Below, in pieces: positions 29,177 to 40,190 of a stretch of DNA of 64,000 nt; the first letter of the stretch is position 1; the number at the start of each line of letters is the position of its first letter. Below the pieces are notes generated by a model. The model was not told the DNA's origin. It ran no database searches and saw only the letters and a program-made list of their open reading frames with translations. Made by a program: the position numbers and the translations under genes. Origin of the DNA: Bactericera cockerelli (Eukaryota > Arthropoda > Insecta > Hemiptera > Triozidae); contig CM044961.1 of assembly GCA_024516035.1 (NCBI GenBank), forward strand, positions 7,805,796-7,869,795, in the 5' to 3' direction.

Positions 29177-30085
29177 ATGACATTCTGGGGAGGTGATGCA
29201 AGTAGAAGGAATGACAAGGTAGAGGAGGGGAGGAGGAGGAGGGAGGGGGAGGAGAAGGAGGGAAGAAAGGTCAGAAAGAGATTAGGTAAGAATGAGAAAA
29301 AGGTAGAGAGAGATAGTGAGAGAGAGAGGGAGGGAGAGAGAGATAGAGTGAGTGTGAGAGAGAGAGAAGAGAGAGAGGAATGAGAGAGAGAGAGAGGAAT
29401 GAGAGAGAGAGAGAGGAATGAGAGAGAGAGAGAGGAATGAGAGAGAGAGAGAGGAATGAGAGAGAGAGAGAGGAATGAGAGAGAGAGAGAGGAATGAGAG
29501 AGTGAGAGAGGAATGAGAGAGAGAGAGAGGAATGAGAGAGAGAGAGAGGAATGAGAGAGAGAGAGAGGAATGAGAGAGAGAGAGAGGAATGAGAGAGAGA
29601 GAGAGGAATGAGAGAGAGAGAGAGGAATGAGAGAGAGAGAGAGGAATGAGAGAGAGAGAGAGGAATGAGAGAGAGAGAGAGAGATTGCCTAAAAAAGACC
29701 TCCTGGAACAGGTGTAGAAGGAGGGAGGGAAAAAATAGGGAGACAAAGAGAAAGAGATATATATATCAGCTTGCAGAGAGAAGGAAGAAACTTAAAATGA
29801 AAAGGAGAGAGGGATAATAGAAAGCTTATGGGAGAGAGAGAGACAGAGAAGGGAGATACGTCTAATTAGAGAAATGTTTACCTAGCTCAGGATGAATAAT
29901 TAACTGCCAAAATACATCAGGCACAAGGAAGGGAGAAGGGAAGGAGGGAAAGGTAGGGAGAGGGAAGGGAGAGGGGATGGAGAGGGGAGGGAGATGGGAG
30001 GGAGAGGAAAGAGAGAGGGGATATAGAAGGGATGGAGAGGGGAGGGAGACGGGAGGGACAAATTATTAGAAAAGGAAAGAAACAG
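29177..30085 (+). repeat. Purine-rich satellite block
   Basis: GA/GGA-rich sequence from 29210 to 30060 containing the 19-bp array. The 88- and 154-residue reverse ORFs are repeat translations. Confidence 0.8.
29373..29690 (+). repeat. 19-bp minisatellite
   Basis: GGAATGAGAGAGAGAGAGA repeats about 16 times with exact 19-bp spacing (for example GGAATG at 29415, 29434, 29453). One unit carries GTGAG in place of GAGAG. Confidence 0.9.
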
Positions 30086-30104
30086 GGATGAAACAAGAAA
30101 CTTT

Positions 30105-30384
30105 TGTTTGTTTTTCTATCCAGCTTTTCCCCGAATCTCCATTTTTTTCCCCCTCTTCTTCCTTCATGTATTTTACTCGCCAACCTGACCAGCTCGATCG
30201 ATAAGGAAACGAACTTGTAACCAGGAGGTCTTGGGTTCGAATCCCAGCAGCTCCTGAAAGTTTTATGAAGATCTCTTTGTTTTGAAGCTTTTCAACAGCT
30301 TCTGATAGGTTTGTTTTTCTATCCAGCTTTTCCCCGAACCTCCATTTTTTCCTATTCTTCTTCCTTCATGTATTTTACTCGCCT
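30105..30384 (+). repeat. Direct ~78-bp duplication around a tSINE-D-like head
   Basis: GTTTTTCTATCCAGCTTTTC ... CATGTATTTTACTCGCC occurs at 30110-30183 and 30313-30384. Between the copies lies a tRNA-like sequence with CTCGATCGATAAGGAAACGA and B box GGGTTCGAATCCCAG. Confidence 0.65.
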
Positions 30385-30538
30385 TTTACGACAGGGGGAA
30401 CACTCCGTGGTCTTATTCTTAGCCGAGAGCCACACGGAGTTCCGTATCTTTAGACCCTACCACGATCTTTTCGTATAACTCTCTTTCTCTTTTCCTTCTC
30501 ATTTATTTTTTTCCCCTTCTTATCTCTTTTTCTTTTCG

Positions 30539-31082
30539 GTGCAATTCTGATCCTATAGCTACAGGAACAGGCGATTGAAGCTACCTACTGAGGTGCGTTA
30601 AGTTTACAACCCACCAGAATGGATTTTGACCAAATATGGCTCAACGAAATGTGCTCGATTTGTGCTAGCAAAAATTTATTTTGTAACCCTACCGGTTTCG
30701 AGATAACGACCCCCCAGGTGGGCTTATCAGCTTAACGTTAAGTTGGCTGCCCACTAGATTGTAGAATGGATTAAGTTGAAATTAGGTTCATTGGATTCGG
30801 CTCATTTTGTGCCGATTTGCGCCAAAAATATTTTCCTCCTACAACCTAGTTTCAACTTCATCCGTTCTAGTGGGCTGTCAACTTAACGTTCAGCTGATAG
30901 CCCACCTGGGGGGTCGTTATCTCGAAACCGGTAGGGGTACGAAATAAATTTTTGTTAAGAGAAATCGAGCACATTTCGTTGAACCATATTTCGTCAAAAT
31001 CCTTTCTGGTGGGCTGTCAACTTAACGCATCTCAGTAGGTAGCTTCAGTCTTCTGTCGCGGTCACTAGGATCAGAATTACAC
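30539..31082. mobile_element. Foldback element, 544 bp
   Basis: Two arms of roughly 230 bp are inverted copies. Outer ends GTGCAATTCTGATCCTA and TAGGATCAGAATTACAC; inner matches include ACCGGTTTCGAGATAACGAC and CCCCAGGTGGGC. The motif CGTTAAGTTGACAGCCCAC occurs twice per arm. No ORF. It sits inside pyrimidine-rich satellite, and a clear target duplication cannot be seen there. Confidence 0.85.
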
Positions 31083-31084
31083 TT

Positions 31085-31511
31085 TTATCTCTCTCTTTCT
31101 ATTCTTACCTCTCTCTTTTTTTTCTTACCTCTCTGTCTTATTCTTATCTCTTGCCTTATCTCTCTCTCTTCCTCTCTCTTTCTGTTCGTACCTATCTCCT
31201 TCTTTTCTTACCTCTCTCCTTCTTTTCTTACCTCTCTCTTTCTATTCTTACCTCTCTCTTTCTTTTCTAAGTTCTCTGTCTTATTCTTATCTCTTGCCTT
31301 CTCTCTCTTTCTATTCTTACCTCTCTCCATCTTCTTCATGTCTTGTCCTCTTTCTCTTCCATCTCCATCAGTCAGTCTCTCGCATTTGCATATATCTCTC
31401 AAACTGCTTTCTCGCTCTCTATTGTCTAACTTGTCCTAGTTTCTCATCTTGTGCAAACAGTCTTTCATCCTCTGTCTCTTCATTTATCTATCTCTCTCCC
31501 TTCCTCTTTAA

Positions 31512-31587
<76 letters not shown>

Positions 31588-31910
31588 CCCTTCTCATCTC
31601 TCTTTCTATTCTTACCTCTCTCCTTCTTGTCTTGTCTCTCACTCTCTTCCTCTTTATCTCTCTCTCTTTCTTCCTCTTTATCTCTCTCTCTCTCTTCCTC
31701 TTTATTTCTCTCTCTTCTTCTTTATTTCTCTCTCTTCCTCCTTATCTCTCTCTCTCTTCCTCTTTATTTCTCTCTCTTAATCTTTATTTCTCTCTGTTCC
31801 TCTTTATCTCTCTCTCTTCCTCTTGATCTCTCTCTCTCCTTCTCTCCCCTTCCTCTATATATTATTATTATATATCTCTCCCTTCCTCCTTCTCCCTCTT
31901 ACTTCTTTTC
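31085..31910 (+). repeat. CT-rich satellite with (TC)n
   Basis: Loose CTCTCTCTTTCTATTCTTAC units, a pure (TC)n run at 31514-31584, then CTCTTCCTCTTTATTT units of 17-20 bp. Forward Ser/Leu ORFs (up to 220 residues) are by-products. The stretch 31911-32165 shows nothing recognisable. Confidence 0.85.
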
Positions 31911-32164
31911 CACATTTATCCTCTCGGGTACCTACAGATATTTTAACAATTGGTGACGTTGAAGCCTGTACAATTTTCTGACCTGATTCCAGTAGAAACT
32001 CCATACAATTATTATTATTTTAACCTTTATTAGGAGGACACAATATTTATAGTATAAAATTAAGAAAAAATCATTAAAAGATTAATGAAAAAGAAAAGAG
32101 TATGAAAAATAAATAAAGCCTGTCTTGATAGTAGCCGGGTCTGGGGACAATGGTAAAGCTTATT

Positions 32165-32318
32165 CTGACCGACCTCAGTAGCTTGATCGATAAGGCGGCC
32201 TACTTGTAACCTGGAAATCGGTGGTTCAAGTACAGGTTTAAGCGTAGATTTAGTAAATCCAGTTAGAGTAGTCGTCATATCACGAAAGTGATTAACACAA
32301 ATATGATAACTTTAAATT
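32165..32318 (+). mobile_element. tSINE-D copy
   Basis: CGACCTCAGTAGCTTGATCG, B box GGTTCAAGTACAGG (decayed), tail ATATCACGAAAGTGATTAAC and ATATGATAACTTT. Confidence 0.75.
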
Positions 32319-32327
32319 TTTTCTCAT

Positions 32328-32450
32328 GGCTCGGGATTCGAACCTCTAACCTGCCGGTCTCTGGGACTCACATGGTACACACGAGGACAGGGTTGCAGGT
32401 CCCGACCGAAACTACTAGCGCCCTCTATAGGACTCCACACCAAGCTTGTG
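32328..32450 (-). repeat. tRNA-headed sequence, single copy
   Basis: Minus-strand B box GAGGTTCGAATCCCGAG, with an A-box-like region upstream near 32400. The family is not seen elsewhere in the window. Confidence 0.4.
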
Positions 32451-32789
32451 CAATGTTGGAAGTTGTAACACAGAATAGATATATGATGAGAAGAATAGAA
32501 TGGGCTGTATGGGAGGGAGAAGAATGGACTGAACTGAATGGACCATGATTATCGCATTGTAGGTCAACTGTTAGCCCACCTACACAAAACAACACACATA
32601 AATACACTAGCCGTGATATAAGTAGATGGCCAGATAATAGCGGAATAATCATGAATAATGGGAAAAAAATTAAAAAAAAAACGACCACAATAAAAACTAG
32701 GTCGGCCAAGGGAAGGATGTCACCTCTGTGAGAGCCAACATGACCGAAATACATAAATTACATTAACGAAAAAATGTAAACATTTTCTG

Positions 32790-32852
32790 TCCGGTCGGCT
32801 GAGTGGTAAAGGTGGCACTCTGTGAATATGGTCGCGGGTTCAAATCCCAGAC
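32790..32852 (+). repeat. tSINE-B head, diverged
   Basis: CCGGTCGGCTGAGTGGTAAA and GTCGCGGGTTCAAATCCCAG are A- and B-box regions of B; body absent. Another reversed tRNA-like head (CGACCTCCGGTTTCGATTCC) lies at 32931-32993. Confidence 0.5.
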
Positions 32853-33019
32853 ATACACATACTTATGTTAATCACGATGTGATGTCACAATTTTATTATA
32901 CTCATACTACAAAATCTTTGCTGAACTTTGGACTCGAAGCATCGACCTCCGGTTTCGATTCCGCCACCTGTAGATCTATCGAGCTACCGAATGGTATATT
33001 ATTGTATTGTAATTATTAT

Positions 33020-33285
33020 TTTTTGGTTTAACGTTGCTTTCAACTGCATGGGTTACATCACGGCGGAGTTTTACCCGCCATTCGCTGGAAACTCACAAAC
33101 CAGCTACTCAAATAAACCTCACCCAGCCTGAGTGGGACCGGAAAGCGCCAGGATCACGAGGGCTCGAATTTGAATGGTCATCCATCGAAATCCTAACCAC
33201 GCTGGACGTTGCTTATCTTGAGTCACAGAACGAGAACTGGTGCAGTCAACGTGCCATCGACGCTGATGGCGTATTTTAAAAAGAA
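33020..33285 (-). mobile_element. 5S-SINE H, full length
   Basis: Minus strand: GCCATCAGCGTCGATGGC-type 5' end, GAACCAGTTCTCGTT, box-A area GCAACGTCCAGCGTGG, box-C area GATGACCATTCAAATTCGAG, core and 3' end. Core seen here as ACCTCACCCAGCCTGAGTGG. Confidence 0.75.
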
Positions 33286-33287
33286 CA

Positions 33288-33445
33288 ACCGACCTCGGTA
33301 GCTTGATCGATAAGGCGGCTGACTTGAAACCTGGAGGTCGGTGGTTCAAGTCCCAAGTTCAGCAAATTTTTAGTAGAGCGAGTTTGAGTAGTTGTGACAT
33401 TACGAATGTGATTAACACAAATATGATAACTAATAAAAATAATAA
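33288..33445 (+). mobile_element. tSINE-D copy
   Basis: Starts three bases after the H copy: CGACCTCGGTAGCTTGATCG, B box GGTTCAAGTCCC, tail TACGAATGTGATTAACACAA and ATATGATAACT. Confidence 0.75.
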
Positions 33446-33454
33446 ATCTTCTTC

Positions 33455-33692
33455 TTCTTTTTTTTATTTTACTCTGTTTTATCCCGCTTAAGCAGGGTCG
33501 ACGTTGTTCAACCTCATGGTTGAGGTTGGTTGGTTTTGGTACATTTTACGGCTGGATGCCTTCCTAACGCCAACGATTCTACTTGATTTAACGTCCTGGA
33601 TTAGGACGGGGGTTTTACCCTCCATTCGCTGGGAATCGTACCAGCTACCCACATTAACCTCACCCAGCTTGGGTAGCGCCGGAATTAATAAT
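33455..33692 (-). mobile_element. tSINE-C, 5'-truncated
   Basis: From the 3' end (TTATCCCGCTTAAGCAGGGT complement, TCAACCTCATGGTTGAGGTT) through the core (CCATTCGCTGGGAATCG) to AACCTCACCCAGCTTGGG. The tRNA head is missing, as expected for incomplete reverse transcription. The stretch 33693-34198 contains (GA)n at 33984-34013 and no other recognised feature. Confidence 0.75.
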
Positions 33693-33978
33693 AAATCATA
33701 ATTAAAAGAACAATGTGGTTTTCTCTCACAGCATCCAAATGAACGAAGCTCAAACCACTCAAAAAAAAACTAAACTATGTCCTTTCGATCTGAATAGTGT
33801 GGAACTTGGAATTGGGGTCAAAGAACAAGCACACACACAAGCACGAGATTGAAACTAGCGCACATATAACGAAATCCTTCTTCACATTACCCAGATAGCT
33901 GATAACATTATTGAAACCAAACTCAACAGTCTGACTGAACTTGACCTAAAGACAGACACAATAGCCTCAGAGCAGCTC

Positions 33979-34016
<38 letters not shown>

Positions 34017-34199
34017 ACTCGTCATAGTACATTGTACAAGGAATAGGTATACATACATAGATACTATTGTACTTGTTATACTTACTATGTTAATAGTATG
34101 TCAGGGTGACTAAAAACGAGGGGCAGGGGTTAAGTACATGTGAGGGTAGTAGGGGACTGCCAGAAATCTCAAGATCAAACCCATTAAGCTCCAAATTAT

Positions 34200-34571
34200 T
34201 GAAATTCCAATAAATAATAAAAAAACAATTTGGCTACTCTAAATAATAATGTGTTTCTTTGTGTTATTATTATTATATAAAAAAAATTAGTGGGTAGCGC
34301 AGAAATATAAGACTTTTTCCACATCTTTAAATATCCTAATATTTTATTTTTGCCTATAATTCCGCCACTGGTCGCTGCTCTCATTAAAGCAGCTACTCAG
34401 TTTTCCTCACGAGGTATGAGTGAACCCCAAACACCAAGAACAGAGCAGAAAAAATCCTGCCCCGCTGGGGATTGAACCCAGTTCACCGTGCGTGCAATGC
34501 CTAGCGCGCTAACTCACTCTTCTTGAAATTCCAATAAATAATCAATACGAAATTTGGCTAATCTAAATAAG
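34200..34571 (-). mobile_element. tSINE-L copy between 45-bp direct repeats
   Basis: Minus-strand head GTTAGCGCGCTAGGCATTGC, B box CTGGGTTCAATCCCCAG, body CATACCTCGTGAGGAAAACT, and the AT-rich 3' region. GAAATTCCAATAAATAAT ... AATTTGGCT flanks it on both sides (34200 and 34526). Confidence 0.65.
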
Positions 34572-34574
34572 AGA

Positions 34575-35190
34575 TACCTATATTTTATCATTTGAGTTAT
34601 ATGACTCAAAATGTTAAACCATTGATGTTCTGGTAATTCTTGTGTTTTTTAGGTTTAGTGATCAAACTTTTTTGGGAAATAATTCTGTGACACTGTGACA
34701 TAACACTTAAAACGTTAGATTGAGATTTTTAGATAAACCAACACAGATTTTTCCCATTCATCTATGTAATTTTTTAAAATATAATCTAAATGAATTCAAC
34801 AACCGACCTAAAGAAATTATTATTATTATTTTTTTAAAACAAGAATTGACGGGATGTATTCCTATTTATTACAATATTAAAATACAAACATCATAATAAT
34901 AATAATTATTGAGGAGTCCTTGAATAAGGACTTTAAAAAAAAAACTATTTGTGGTAGTGTGGTACCCTGTATGTATTATCATAAGGTTGAGCACAGGACA
35001 GCGTTGGCCAAGTGTGAACTGGTGTGCCTGGAGAGGAGAGTTTTATGACACTCTTGTTATTACCTAGCCTCCAGGTTAGGAATTACCTTCTCGAGTATAT
35101 TCAGGGTGGATCACAGGCTTTTTTACTTTCATAAAAAAATTGTTGATTTATTTATTTTTATTTATTTATTATATTTATTTATTTCAATTT
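34575..35190. other. AT-rich stretch, nothing recognised
   Basis: Contains TTATTA and TTTATT microsatellites near 34817, 34899 and 35145. No gene or repeat family identified. Confidence 0.5.
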
Positions 35191-35194
35191 GGCT

Positions 35195-35480
35195 TTAATG
35201 TTGCTTTCAACTGCATGGTCAAATCGTGAAGGTGTTTTTACCATTCTCTGGAAACTCACAAACCAGATGTGTACCTAAATTAACCTCATCCAGACTAAGA
35301 AGGGCCAGGATTTTTTTTTTTACTTTCTTTATCCTATAATAAGGAAAGTATTGTAATCGTCGAAAATTTGACGTACACAGTTTTTCACATTTCTGGACGA
35401 ATTATAAATTAACCTCATTCAGCCTGAGAGGGACCAGGAATAGCCAGCATCAGAAGGGTTCAAATTTGAATGATAACCTC
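35195..35480 (-). repeat. 5S-SINE H fragments with an HP-I hairpin insert
   Basis: Reversed H core (35195-35310, TTGCTTTCAACTGCATGGTC ... AACCTCATCCAG) and a second piece with CCAGGAATAGCCAGCATCAG (35408-35480). Between them is an HP-I end with its hairpin (35323-35402). Confidence 0.6.
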
Positions 35481-35647
35481 TGTTGATATATGAAATTCCC
35501 TGGGCACTGCTGAAATATGTGTGGTTGATTTGATGAATATTAAACATATTAACATGGGAACAAAGCTAGGTAACTTTGTCTTAAGATTGAAAATGTTAGT
35601 AGGTAATTCTTTCTTCCACAAATCACATGCAAGTTTTATGTTTTTTT

Positions 35648-36136
35648 CCCTTATCCTATAATAAGGAATGTATTGTATTAGTCGAAAATTTGACCTACCC
35701 AGTTTTTACCTAGAGCTAGAGACTTGAAATTGTATGTAAGTTGATTCTATACACCACACGAACCACAAAACTTTTGGTTGAAATCGTCCACAATCTGCGG
35801 CCGTAGGACCGCAAAAAGGGCTGTTCCTCTAGATTGGTTAAAGATACAAAAAAGTTAGCGAACAACTTTTTCTTGGAATGAAAAAATAATAGGGGTTTAC
35901 TCAGATCATTTTTTGACATTTTCAACTTTTTGGAACCCAGCCCTAATTTACTGGTATTTTGGGGGGACCCACTTGGATTAACTTTTTTATTATTCTGTTC
36001 ATCCTAGGTGGGGTTTATGACATATCAAATCCAATGATTTTGAGTTGCTGATTACAAATTTGACTTTGATGTTTTAGCTAACTGTTAGCATTGAGTCACC
36101 AGTGGTGTTGATAAAGAATGTCGTGTGGTGTCACAC
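35648..36136 (+). mobile_element. HP-I element, internally deleted
   Basis: Hairpin start TTATCCTATAATAAGGAATG, then AAAATTTGACCTACCCAGTT, an internal deletion compared with 25400-26025 (the GTCTGTC region is missing), then CCCAGCCCTAATTTACTGGT and end GTCGTGTGGTGTCAC. Confidence 0.7.
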
Positions 36137-36174
36137 ATCTAAGTTGTCTCTTTCTCATCTAAGTTCTAGGTCAT

Positions 36175-36300
36175 TTGCCAGACAAAGGTTTTAACCTCCA
36201 CTCCCAGGAAACCTACCAGCCTGCTACCCACATTAACCTCACCCAGCTAGGGTTTGGGCCAGATTTAGCCAACATCAAGAAATCTTCACCTTGCAGGACA
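36175..36300 (-). repeat. SINE core fragment
   Basis: CTACCCACATTAACCTCACC and CCAGCTAGGGTTTGGGCCAG are the reversed H/C core; the head type cannot be told. Confidence 0.5.
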
Positions 36301-36639
36301 TGGCTTAATAACAGTGTTCCTGCAGAAACCAGTGTATTCTCAAAACCCCATCAATGTTGGCACATGCAATATCCACACAGAGTATAGTTTTCCTGGTCTT
36401 CAACTGGGTTAGTGAGGAAAGTGTGTTGTGTTTCTTGTGCCAATTTAACTTGTTAGAAAATTGCTAGGTACCAACAGTTATTCAAGCTTGTCCCACTGGT
36501 CCATAGTATTTTTCTGTATGATTTGCCTTTGATGCAAGTGTTCATTTAAAATAAACCTGTAAACCTTATTATCATACTTTGTTACTTCTCAAGGCTCAAG
36601 GAATACATTTTTATAAATTTTGATGTTTTATTTTTGAGA

Positions 36640-36890
36640 TTGAGTAATTTTATTGTGAGATCACAATAGTGATTACAACAAATATGGGGTGAAATGTTCA
36701 TACGCCTCCACATGGCTCACCCTGAGCAACACATTGACATGCGACTAAAGTATTGACAATTTTGGCAATCAGACAAGCACTGCCATTAGATTTTCTCATC
36801 AAGTTTAGTACACATGTCTTCTCACTTTGAGATGTGTAATAAAGCCACACAATAAATAAATGAACAACAAATATGATAACTTTTTAATAA
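36640..36890 (+). repeat. tSINE-D tail scraps
   Basis: TTGTGAGATCACAATAGTGATT at 36650 and CAAATATGATAACTTTTTAA at 36868 match the D tail. Apart from these, 36300-37480 shows no recognised feature. Confidence 0.4.
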
Positions 36891-37484
36891 TAAAATGATT
36901 GACACTATGAAACATAATCTACTCTATCCAATTTTGTGGATCTGGCTTTAGTAGTTAAGATACAATACAAATAATTTGAAACATACTCCTTACCTTAGCA
37001 TGGGAACAGTAGAGTCAGCGTCCGCGTTCCCCGGATTACGTGAAGCCTCCGTTTTTAAAACTTTATACCACTATCTGCAAGAGATGAGAAAGTAATGGAC
37101 TGATTAATAGAGGGTTTTGGGAAGAAGAGAAAAACCACCAAGACCAAATTGCAAAATTACAGGAAGGATAAGGGAAGATTTTAACTAACCCAAGATAAAG
37201 TGTGATCTTTTCTGAAAGCTGCTTCTTGTAAACTGGCATACTTTTACTTGGTACATAGTTGTGCATTTCTTATCTAGCATTTATTTCTTTTGATGTTTCT
37301 CTCTTACAAGATCTTTAGCATTATTCGGGAGTTTTCTTCTTTTCCTTCAAGGGATATGATTCAAAGCCTTCAACAAATAACTACCAAAAGAGAAATCCAG
37401 TGTAACAATTTGTCGGGGCATCATTTCTCAACTAGCTGAGCGGTTGTAGCTTTAGTATTAACAATTTGGTGGTACCAATGATAA

Positions 37485-37730
37485 GAAAACAATAATTTTA
37501 ACTTAGAAGTTATACTCACAAGGATAACCAAACTTCCAAAAGATAAAAACAAGTCTAGCTGGAAATTTCACAAGCCAGGGATGATGGCCATGTTCCGAAG
37601 AGGAAAACAAGATATTATGATCTTTGACAGGGCCATTTCAAGAGGCAAACGTATTTCTTATGAAGGCAAAAGGCTGACAAAAAGATATTTCGATAGATAT
37701 TATAGATTTCACAAGAAATTTGGAGATTAG
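37485..37730 (+). CDS. Unrecognised Lys/Arg-rich short ORF, possible last exon
   Basis: Open from 37485 to a TAG at 37728; the first ATG is at 37581 (49 codons). The ATG part is basic and aromatic, with MFRRGKQDIMIFDRA and LTKRYFDRYYRFHKKFGD. The charged, non-repetitive composition is more protein-like than its neighbours, and this region is otherwise free of repeats. I see no clear acceptor site and no family match, so a chance ORF remains possible. Confidence 0.25.
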   Translation, partial: ENNNFNLEVILTRITKLPKDKNKSSWKFHKPGMMAMFRRGKQDIMIFDRAISRGKRISYEGKRLTKRYFDRYYRFHKKFGD

Positions 37731-38676
37731 GGTCACCAAAATCACCGAATTCACGATTATTATCAATTTATCAAAATGCGCCAGACAAAACAAGAAACGA
37801 CCTTGAAAAATTATGATAAATAAGCTGCGCTCTAGCGGATTTTTTACGCAACACATTTGATCAAGGAGGTAAAACTATCCCGAAGATTGAAATGCAAGTT
37901 TAAAAAAAAGAAGCCAATTTTACCAGTGATCACCATTCAAATGATTTTCAGATGAAAAGGTAGTGCTGCAAACGCCCAGTAAAGGGAAGTTCACCCTATT
38001 CAAAAAAAATAAAATAAATAATTAAATGCAAGTAAAAATTCCTTGAATTATTTTACTATATGAATATCCCATGAAATCGCAACATATTTATTTAATGAAA
38101 GAAAGTCTGATGTATTGCCTGGATAGGTATTGTACTTTTCCGTTTACGAATCTACCAACTAAAAAAAACGTTAAGTATAGGTACCTACGTACCTACTGTG
38201 CAAAAAAGTCGCAATTTCAAAACTAGCGATCAACAGGGAACTGAATTTTTTTTAATTTGTTCAAGTACCTCATATAAGCCCCACTTTACTCCCAAAAATA
38301 GTTAAATACCTACGTACTTTTCCTCAGGAGTAAACCCAGAAAATCCAGAGTAGAACCTAATTGGGATTTAAATCCGAACCAAAATGTCACATCACCATGC
38401 CTGCAAGACACGGTGTCTAAACTGTCTATTGGAAATTCTCAAGTACTTAGACACCGATACAAGTTGTATTCAGGAAATATCCATCCATTGGGTGAGGGCG
38501 ATCTTAGATGGATCCTTAGTTTGTTTTTGTAGTCGTATGATCGTGCAACATTTGTACTTTTCGCAAGGTTTCATGCTCCACTCTTCCTTTTAGAATCAAA
38601 TGAGATCGAATTCTACTCACTGAAACATTAATTTGAAACATTTCCTAACATTTACGATCAAAAAAAAAAAAAAAAA
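37731..38676. other. Unique intergenic DNA, nothing recognised
   Basis: AT-rich with a TAGGTACCTACGTACCTAC-type microsatellite at 38178-38196. The ORF at 38384-38593 lacks supporting features. Confidence 0.5.
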
Positions 38677-38750
38677 ACGGCTCTACAAATCCCATTTTAG
38701 TACGGTTTGTGTGGTAGCAACCCCTAACATTTTGTCACCGACCGCGCCTG
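38677..38750. mobile_element. hAT-type MITE right-end relic
   Basis: CTCTACAAATCCCATTTTAG through ACCGCGCCTG matches the right half of the MITE at 14448-14712. It directly follows an A-run. Confidence 0.65.
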
Positions 38751-39738
38751 ATTGCTAGTCGATGTAGTTTCACTTGGTTCGGCTTTCATTTGGTTTTCCA
38801 ACTGTCTTATCTGGGTCTCTTACTTTTATCTACATACCGTATCTTTTTTTCAGCGACTAGGTATCACATGTGACAAGGCATAAATTCGTCTATCTTCGTA
38901 ATAACTGTCCTAGTTAACATATTAATTGCACTATCATTTCTAACGTCCATTTCAAAAACACCACGTTTGCTCCCGTTGCACTGGACGCCTCAACTTATCT
39001 TATCATCAATTAAATACAAACAGTCCATTTCACGTGAAAATAGGTGTTATAATAAATGCTCAAGGCAATTATCATGCATGGCATATAGGTATATGAACTA
39101 TTGTTTTTCTCAAATTATAGTTGTGTGTTTCCATTTGTTCAACATGTGTTCATCATTTTTCAGGGTTGAGTCAGAAAGGTTGACTCGTTTGTTTGATAAG
39201 TCTCCTAGAATGCTTATAACAGCTGGTGTTAACTGTCCTTTTAATTAAATCGATTTCTTGTCTGGTGTTTTTAATGAGTTGTTGTTTGTTGTGGTTTAAT
39301 TATTATCAGTAGTGTTGTCTCTCACAGTGAGACTTACCAGTGAGAAAGCGTGGTCAGTTAGGTACTCAATTCTGTGATTAATAGATTTAAAGTGATTTAT
39401 TAAAAAACTTTTTTTTTTAAACGTAATTAAAAACTTAATTACGAGTATCCAGTCGAAGTTGTTAACCGCTGTTGCCAAATTTCATTTTATCTGTGATCAA
39501 ACTACCTACTTAATGGTCATGTGAAGTTATCGTTTAAACTTGTTAAACTGGAGAGGTAGACCCATTTAAAAATATTTAATTTCTGTTTTAAATATTTCAA
39601 GTGCCGTTAAGAAAACCCCGCCACCGTCTAGATGAAATTTAGAATTGGTTAAATGTTGAAAATGGCATTGTAATAAATCTTCTTTATAACTAATGGATAC
39701 TATACAATACTGTAAAGTACAATTTTGTCAGCTTTTAA
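38751..39738. other. Unique intergenic DNA, nothing recognised
   Basis: No known repeat family. The ORF at 38967-39248 has no domain I recognise and ordinary AT-rich codon use. Confidence 0.45.
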
Positions 39739-39739
39739 T

Positions 39740-40190
39740 TAATAATAATACTCTTCAGTGGAAGGAATTCACCAGGTGAGGTTAATGCCAAAAGCATTTT
39801 CTACCACCTAACCCTTAGAGAGTCTTATTATTCTGTAATCACAGATTCAAATAAATAAGGAAAAATTCATGTTTTGGATGAGATTCGAACCAACGGATCC
39901 CTACGTTACCTGGATTACCAGACTAGCGCCTTAACCACTTCACCACCAATGCACAATTAAATCATATTATTGTAAGTATTTACCTATGGAGGGCAATTTT
40001 CTTCCCTTCACAGTTCGCTCTGTGTAGTTTTAGGATTTGTAAAGAGAAATATATTATAGATAGAGTGAAAGTGTTTACCGTGATATTATTGTAATATTTT
40101 ACGAATAATGACATTACAGTCAACTCAGGAGGTACCTACTTTATCATATCTGTCAATTGCATAGGCAATAAATGCATAAATAGGAACGTG
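39740..40190 (-). repeat. Left arm of inverted duplication, with tSINE-A
   Basis: A reversed tSINE-A (39740-39955) plus ~220 bp of flank, including GATAGAGTGAAAGTGTTTAC and ATTACAGTCAACTCAGGAGG. The same unit is found inverted at 44095-44510. The SINE and its flank were therefore copied together. Confidence 0.75.

Noticed and set aside
31294..31956. 220-residue Ser/Leu ORF
   Set aside because: Direct translation of (TC)n and CTCTTCCTCTTTAT repeats.
32288..33031. Several 60-110-residue ORFs
   Set aside because: They overlap SINE heads and bodies on both strands and have no domain or codon bias.
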